DNA from: an uncultured Ectothiorhodospiraceae bacterium
GTDB taxonomy: Bacteria; Pseudomonadota; Gammaproteobacteria; UBA9214
DNA: 34,845 nt
Assembly (NCBI GenBank): GCA_947258515.1
Contig: CAMYIO010000077.1
Span: 1 to 34,845, forward strand
Reading direction: 5' to 3'
The position numbers were made by a program, and so were the translations under genes. Shown piece by piece: positions 31,355 to 34,845 of this stretch (position 1 is the first letter of the stretch; each line of letters opens with the position of its first letter). Below the pieces are notes generated by a model. It searched no databases and was not told the DNA's origin. It worked only from the letters and a program-made list of their open reading frames with translations.

Positions 31355-33607
31355 CTACTTTTTCTCTACACGAATTCGATCCACCTTCTGATAGCCACGC
31401 GGCAATTTGCGGCCGCGCCGGCCACGCTCACCGGCAAACTCGTCCACGTCGACGGCTCTCATGGTCTTGTGCTTCTTGCCCGCGTACACGGTCAGTTTCT
31501 CGCCATCCTGAATACAGTCAATCGATGCGACAAACTCTTCCCGGCTCTTCAGTTTCGCCGACGGGATATTGATGATCTTGATGCCCTTACCACGACTCAT
31601 TTGCGGTAACTCGGCCAATGGTATTACCAGCATGTACCCTTCGGACGACACGGCAACAATCCAGTCATCCTGCAGTGATCTTACCGCCACCGGCATCAGT
31701 ACATTCGCACCCCTGGGCACCGAGAGGGTTGCCTTGCCAGCCTTGTTGCGCGTGTACATATCACCCAGCTTGACGACAAAACCATACCCGGAATCGCTGG
31801 CGAGCAGGAATAATTTCTCGGCATCACCGGCCATTACACCGACGAAGCGTGCACCATCTGCCGGTTTCAGACGGCCGCTCAGGGGCTCACCCTGTCCACG
31901 TGCCGACGGCAGTGAATGCGCCGGCAATGCATAGGTCTTGCCGGCCGAATCCATGAACACCGCCAGTTGATTGCTGCGACCGTGCGCAACGGCTGCAAAC
32001 GCATCACCCGCCTTGTAACTCATTTCCAGCGGATCGATCTCGTGTCCCTTGGCGACACGCACCCAGCCATTTTTTGACAGCACGATGCTGACCGGTTCGC
32101 TGGGTATCAGTGCCGTTTCATCCAGTGCCTGTGCCGGCGCACGATCAACCAGTTGTGAACGCCGCGCATCGCCATACTTTGCTGTATCCGCCTGGATTTC
32201 CTTCTTGATCAGGGTCTTCAATCGCTGTTTGGACGCCAGTGTCTGCATCAGCGCATCACGTTCACTGGCGAGTTCATCCTGCTCACCCTTGATCTTCATC
32301 TCTTCAAGACGCGCCAGCTGACGCAGGCGGGTATCGAGAATGTAGTCTGCCTGAAGTTCGGTCAGGTCGAAGCGCTTGATCAATGCCTGTTTTGGCTTGT
32401 CCTCGGTACGGATAATGTGGATGACTTCATCCAGGTTGAGGTAGGCAATCAACAGGCCTTCAAGCAGGTGCAAACGACGGTTGACCTTGTCCAGCCGGTA
32501 TTCCAGGCGGCGGCGGACCGTGTCCGTCCTGAATTCAAGCCACTCCTTCAGGATGACGCGCAGGTCCTTGACTCTGGGGCGGCCATCCAGTCCGATCATG
32601 TTCAGGTTCATGCGTGCACTGCGTTCCAGGTCGGTGCTGGAAAACAGGTGTGACATCAACGCCCTGGTATCCACACGGTTGGAACGCGGCACAATCACCA
32701 GGCGCGTCGGGTTCTCGTGATCAGACTCATCACGCAAGTCCTCGACCATCGGCAGCTTCTTCGCCACCATCTGTGCAGCAATCTGCTCCAGCACCTTGCC
32801 GCCGGAGGCCTGGTACGGCAGGGCCGTAACCACGATCTCGCCATTCTCCACTTCATAGCAGGCACGCATGCGGACACTGCCATGTCCGGTCTTGTAGGCC
32901 GTTATCAATTCTGCCCGCGGGGTAATGATCTCGGCACCGGTCGGGAAGTCCGGCCCCTGGATAATCTCGCATAGCTCGTCGAGGGTACTTTTCGGCTTAT
33001 CCAGTAACAACACCGCCGCTTGCGCCACTTCTACAAGGTTATGCGGAGGAATGTCGGTTGCCATACCCACGGCAATGCCGGCTGCGCCATTGAGTAACAC
33101 ATTGGGCAGTCGTGCGGGCAGCAGCACCGGTTCATCCAGTGTACCGTCGAAGTTTGGCGACCATTCAACGGTACCCTGTCCCAGTTCGCTGAGCAGCACC
33201 TCGGCATAGGGCGCCAGGCGTGCCTCGGTGTAGCGCATCGCCGCATACGATTTCGGATCGTCCGGTGAACCCCAGTTGCCCTGCCCGTCAATCAGGGGAT
33301 AGCGATAGGTAAAGGGCTGTGCCATGTGCACCATGGCTTCATAGCAGGCGCTGTCCCCGTGCGGATGGAACTTGCCCAGCACATCACCCACCGTGCGCGC
33401 TGATTTTTTATGCTTGGCCGTCGCCTGCAGGCCAAGCTCCGACATTGCATAGACAATGCGACGTTGCACCGGTTTCAGTCCGTCACCGATGTGCGGCAAG
33501 GCACGGTCGAGAATGACATACATGGAGTAATCGAGGTAGGCCTTCTCGGTGAAGGTCTTCAGCGGCAGCTGTTCGATGCCTTCGTAGTCGAGTTCAATGG
33601 TTTCCAT
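31355..33607 (-). CDS. parC: DNA topoisomerase IV subunit A
   Basis: A 750-residue subunit of the decatenating topoisomerase, usual length. The N-terminal breakage domain has [40 protein letters not shown] and the active-site Tyr126 in [10 protein letters not shown]. Ser86 and Glu90, the positions equal to Ser80 and Glu84 of E. coli, keep the quinolone-sensitive residues. A coiled-coil tower and the C-terminal beta-pinwheel ([30 protein letters not shown]) follow. It is ParC rather than GyrA because the pinwheel is short and parE lies upstream on the same strand. About 130 bases with a REP-like repeat lie between parE and parC. Confidence 0.96.
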   Translation of the reverse strand: METIELDYEGIEQLPLKTFTEKAYLDYSMYVILDRALPHIGDGLKPVQRRIVYAMSELGLQATAKHKKSARTVGDVLGKFHPHGDSACYEAMVHMAQPFTYRYPLIDGQGNWGSPDDPKSYAAMRYTEARLAPYAEVLLSELGQGTVEWSPNFDGTLDEPVLLPARLPNVLLNGAAGIAVGMATDIPPHNLVEVAQAAVLLLDKPKSTLDELCEIIQGPDFPTGAEIITPRAELITAYKTGHGSVRMRACYEVENGEIVVTALPYQASGGKVLEQIAAQMVAKKLPMVEDLRDESDHENPTRLVIVPRSNRVDTRALMSHLFSSTDLERSARMNLNMIGLDGRPRVKDLRVILKEWLEFRTDTVRRRLEYRLDKVNRRLHLLEGLLIAYLNLDEVIHIIRTEDKPKQALIKRFDLTELQADYILDTRLRQLARLEEMKIKGEQDELASERDALMQTLASKQRLKTLIKKEIQADTAKYGDARRSQLVDRAPAQALDETALIPSEPVSIVLSKNGWVRVAKGHEIDPLEMSYKAGDAFAAVAHGRSNQLAVFMDSAGKTYALPAHSLPSARGQGEPLSGRLKPADGARFVGVMAGDAEKLFLLASDSGYGFVVKLGDMYTRNKAGKATLSVPRGANVLMPVAVRSLQDDWIVAVSSEGYMLVIPLAELPQMSRGKGIKIINIPSAKLKSREEFVASIDCIQDGEKLTVYAGKKHKTMRAVDVDEFAGERGRRGRKLPRGYQKVDRIRVEKK

Positions 33608-33672
33608 ATCAGAATTATCTGTTAGTTATCGATTCGATAGTGCGCATCGTTTTTTGAATGTGGTAATTTTAG

Positions 33673-33734
33673 TCGCGGATACGATCCGCTCCTGCAGGTG
33701 CATCAAGCAATGCGGGTGCGGATCGCATCCGCGA
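33673..33734. repeat. REP-like inverted repeat between parE and parC
   Basis: Two 17-base arms, TCGCGGATACGATCCGC (33673-33689) and GCGGATCGCATCCGCGA (33718-33734), are inverted copies with one mismatch around a 28-base centre. Each arm is itself a GCGGAT/ATCCGC palindrome. On the minus strand the core reads GCAGGAGCGGATCGTATCCG, very like the GTAGGAGCGGAT-type REP sequences of gammaproteobacteria that are spread by RAYT transposases. It could fold in mRNA between the two genes and alter parC output. Confidence 0.75.
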
Positions 33735-33738
33735 TGCC

Positions 33739-34845
33739 TCATGCTTCCGCCAGATCGCCCTTGGACTCCAGCCAGCTGCGACGGTCACCGGCACGTTTAC
33801 GGGCCAGCAACATATCCATCACCTTGTGAGTGTCGTCATCCGAGTCAATCGTCAGCTGCACCAGCCGCCGCGTCTCCGGTGCGATGGTGGTCTCGCGCAA
33901 CTGTAACGGGTTCATCTCACCGAGACCCTTGAAACGCTGGACCATCACCTTGCCCTTGATTTTCTCTGCCGCGATACGGTCAAGCACGCCCTGCTTCTCG
34001 GCATCGTCCAGCGCATAGAAGACTTCCTTGCCGGCGTCGATACGGTACAGGGGCGGCATGGCCACGTACACATTACCAGCCTCGACCAGTGCACGATAAT
34101 GCCGCAGGAACAGTGCGCACAACAGGGTCGCAATATGCGCACCGTCCGAGTCGGCATCGGCAAGAATGCAGATCTTGCTGTAACGCAGGTTCTTGAGGTT
34201 GTTGACACCGGGCTCGACACCGATAGCGACGGAGATGTCATGCACTTCCTGCGACGCCAGCACCTCGGAAGAATCCACTTCCCAGGTGTTCAGAATCTTG
34301 CCACGCAACGGCATGATAGCCTGAAAAATCCGGTCCCTTGCCTGCTTGGCAGAGCCCCCGGCCGAGTCACCCTCCACCAGGAACAGTTCGGAACGCTCGC
34401 TGTCAGTCGAGGTACAGTCAGCCAGCTTGCCCGGCAGCGCCGGCCCGGATGTCACTTTCTTGCGAATGACCTTCTTGCCGGCACGCTGACGTGTTTGAGC
34501 CCGCTCGATTGCCAGCCAGGCAATGCGCTCACCCATTTCGGTATGAAGATTGAGCCACAAGCCGAACGCATCCTTGACCACGCCGGAAACGAAAGCAGCA
34601 CATTCACGCGATGACAGCCGTTCCTTGGTCTGTCCGCTGAACTGCGGGTCCAGCAGCTTGACCGACAGGATATAGCTGCAATTATCCCAGACGTCTTCCG
34701 GGCTGAGCTTAACGCCACGCGGCAACAGGTTGCGAAATTCGCAAAATTCGCGAACGGCTTCAGTCAGCCCCATACGCAGACCGTTCACATGCGTACCACC
34801 CTGTACGGTAGGGATCAGGTTGACGTAGCTCTCTGCCACCGGCTC
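33739..34845 (-). CDS. parE: DNA topoisomerase IV subunit B, C-terminal part (runs off the window)
   Basis: Partial gene: the frame is open to the right edge and the visible 368 or so residues are the C-terminal portion. The segment SYVNLIPTVQGGTHVNGLR belongs to the transducer domain. The Toprim domain follows, with LFLVEGDSAGGSAKQARDR (catalytic Glu and QKSANQ-like site), PLRGKILNTWE and the metal-binding DADSDGAHIATLL. The tail MVQRFKGLGEMNPLQLRETT is typical of the type IIA B subunit. ParE rather than GyrB because there is no 160-residue insert in the tail and parC follows. The apparent GTG near 34839 is an internal valine codon, not a start. Confidence 0.95.
   Translation of the reverse strand, partial: EPVAESYVNLIPTVQGGTHVNGLRMGLTEAVREFCEFRNLLPRGVKLSPEDVWDNCSYILSVKLLDPQFSGQTKERLSSRECAAFVSGVVKDAFGLWLNLHTEMGERIAWLAIERAQTRQRAGKKVIRKKVTSGPALPGKLADCTSTDSERSELFLVEGDSAGGSAKQARDRIFQAIMPLRGKILNTWEVDSSEVLASQEVHDISVAIGVEPGVNNLKNLRYSKICILADADSDGAHIATLLCALFLRHYRALVEAGNVYVAMPPLYRIDAGKEVFYALDDAEKQGVLDRIAAEKIKGKVMVQRFKGLGEMNPLQLRETTIAPETRRLVQLTIDSDDDTHKVMDMLLARKRAGDRRSWLESKGDLAEA

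Overview
The window looks like chromosomal DNA of a gammaproteobacterium. The basis is the gene content: parE/parC, the EF-P lysylation set epmA-efp-epmB, a trmJ-cysE-iscR run, an isc-type IscR with its three cluster cysteines, and a FimX-like protein. I cannot name the genus. There is no rRNA, CRISPR array, insertion sequence or intact tRNA gene.

Layout. (1) 1-3.2 kb: accessory-looking DNA with decamer repeats, a secreted subtilisin-family protease with a C-terminal sorting tail, and two small genes. It ends at what looks like the displaced 3' end of a tmRNA or tRNA gene with its terminator, which suggests the edge of an integrated element. (2) 3.5-9.8 kb: a signalling cassette. It holds a PhnD-like periplasmic binding protein, a hybrid histidine kinase (broken in two places), a LuxO/NtrC-type sigma54 activator, a good sigma54 promoter, and a receiver-PP2C phosphatase directly behind that promoter. 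(3) 10.4-12.9 kb: glycogen phosphorylase. (4) 13.3-18.1 kb: small and poorly known genes (a Rap1a/Tai-like secreted protein, a membrane protein, a SPOR-domain protein), an Hsp20 gene with a sigma32-type promoter, a DUF938 methyltransferase and an unlisted 51-residue membrane protein. (5) 18.3-23.4 kb: conserved housekeeping genes iscR, cysE, trmJ, epmA, efp (minus strand) and epmB (plus strand). (6) 23.4-31.3 kb: second-messenger genes, namely a PilZ-like protein, a FimX-like degenerate GGDEF/EAL protein with a damaged receiver domain, a class III adenylate cyclase and a repeat-rich lipoprotein, with a GNAT acetyltransferase and a DUF1015 protein between them. (7) 31.3-34.8 kb: topoisomerase IV genes parC and parE (parE runs off the right edge), separated by a REP-like inverted repeat.

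Two observations stand out. First, the sigma54 activator sits just upstream of a near-consensus -24/-12 promoter driving a receiver-phosphatase, so the binding-protein/kinase/activator/phosphatase set reads as one circuit. Second, several signalling genes appear to have lost internal segments while both flanks are well preserved: the kinase lacks its second membrane helix and part of its Hpt domain, the FimX-like protein lacks half its receiver, and the PilZ-like protein seems to lack its middle. Either this lineage is losing these pathways by small deletions or the assembly contains collapsed segments. Reads or a related genome would decide.

All family assignments rest on reading motifs by eye; no database search was run.
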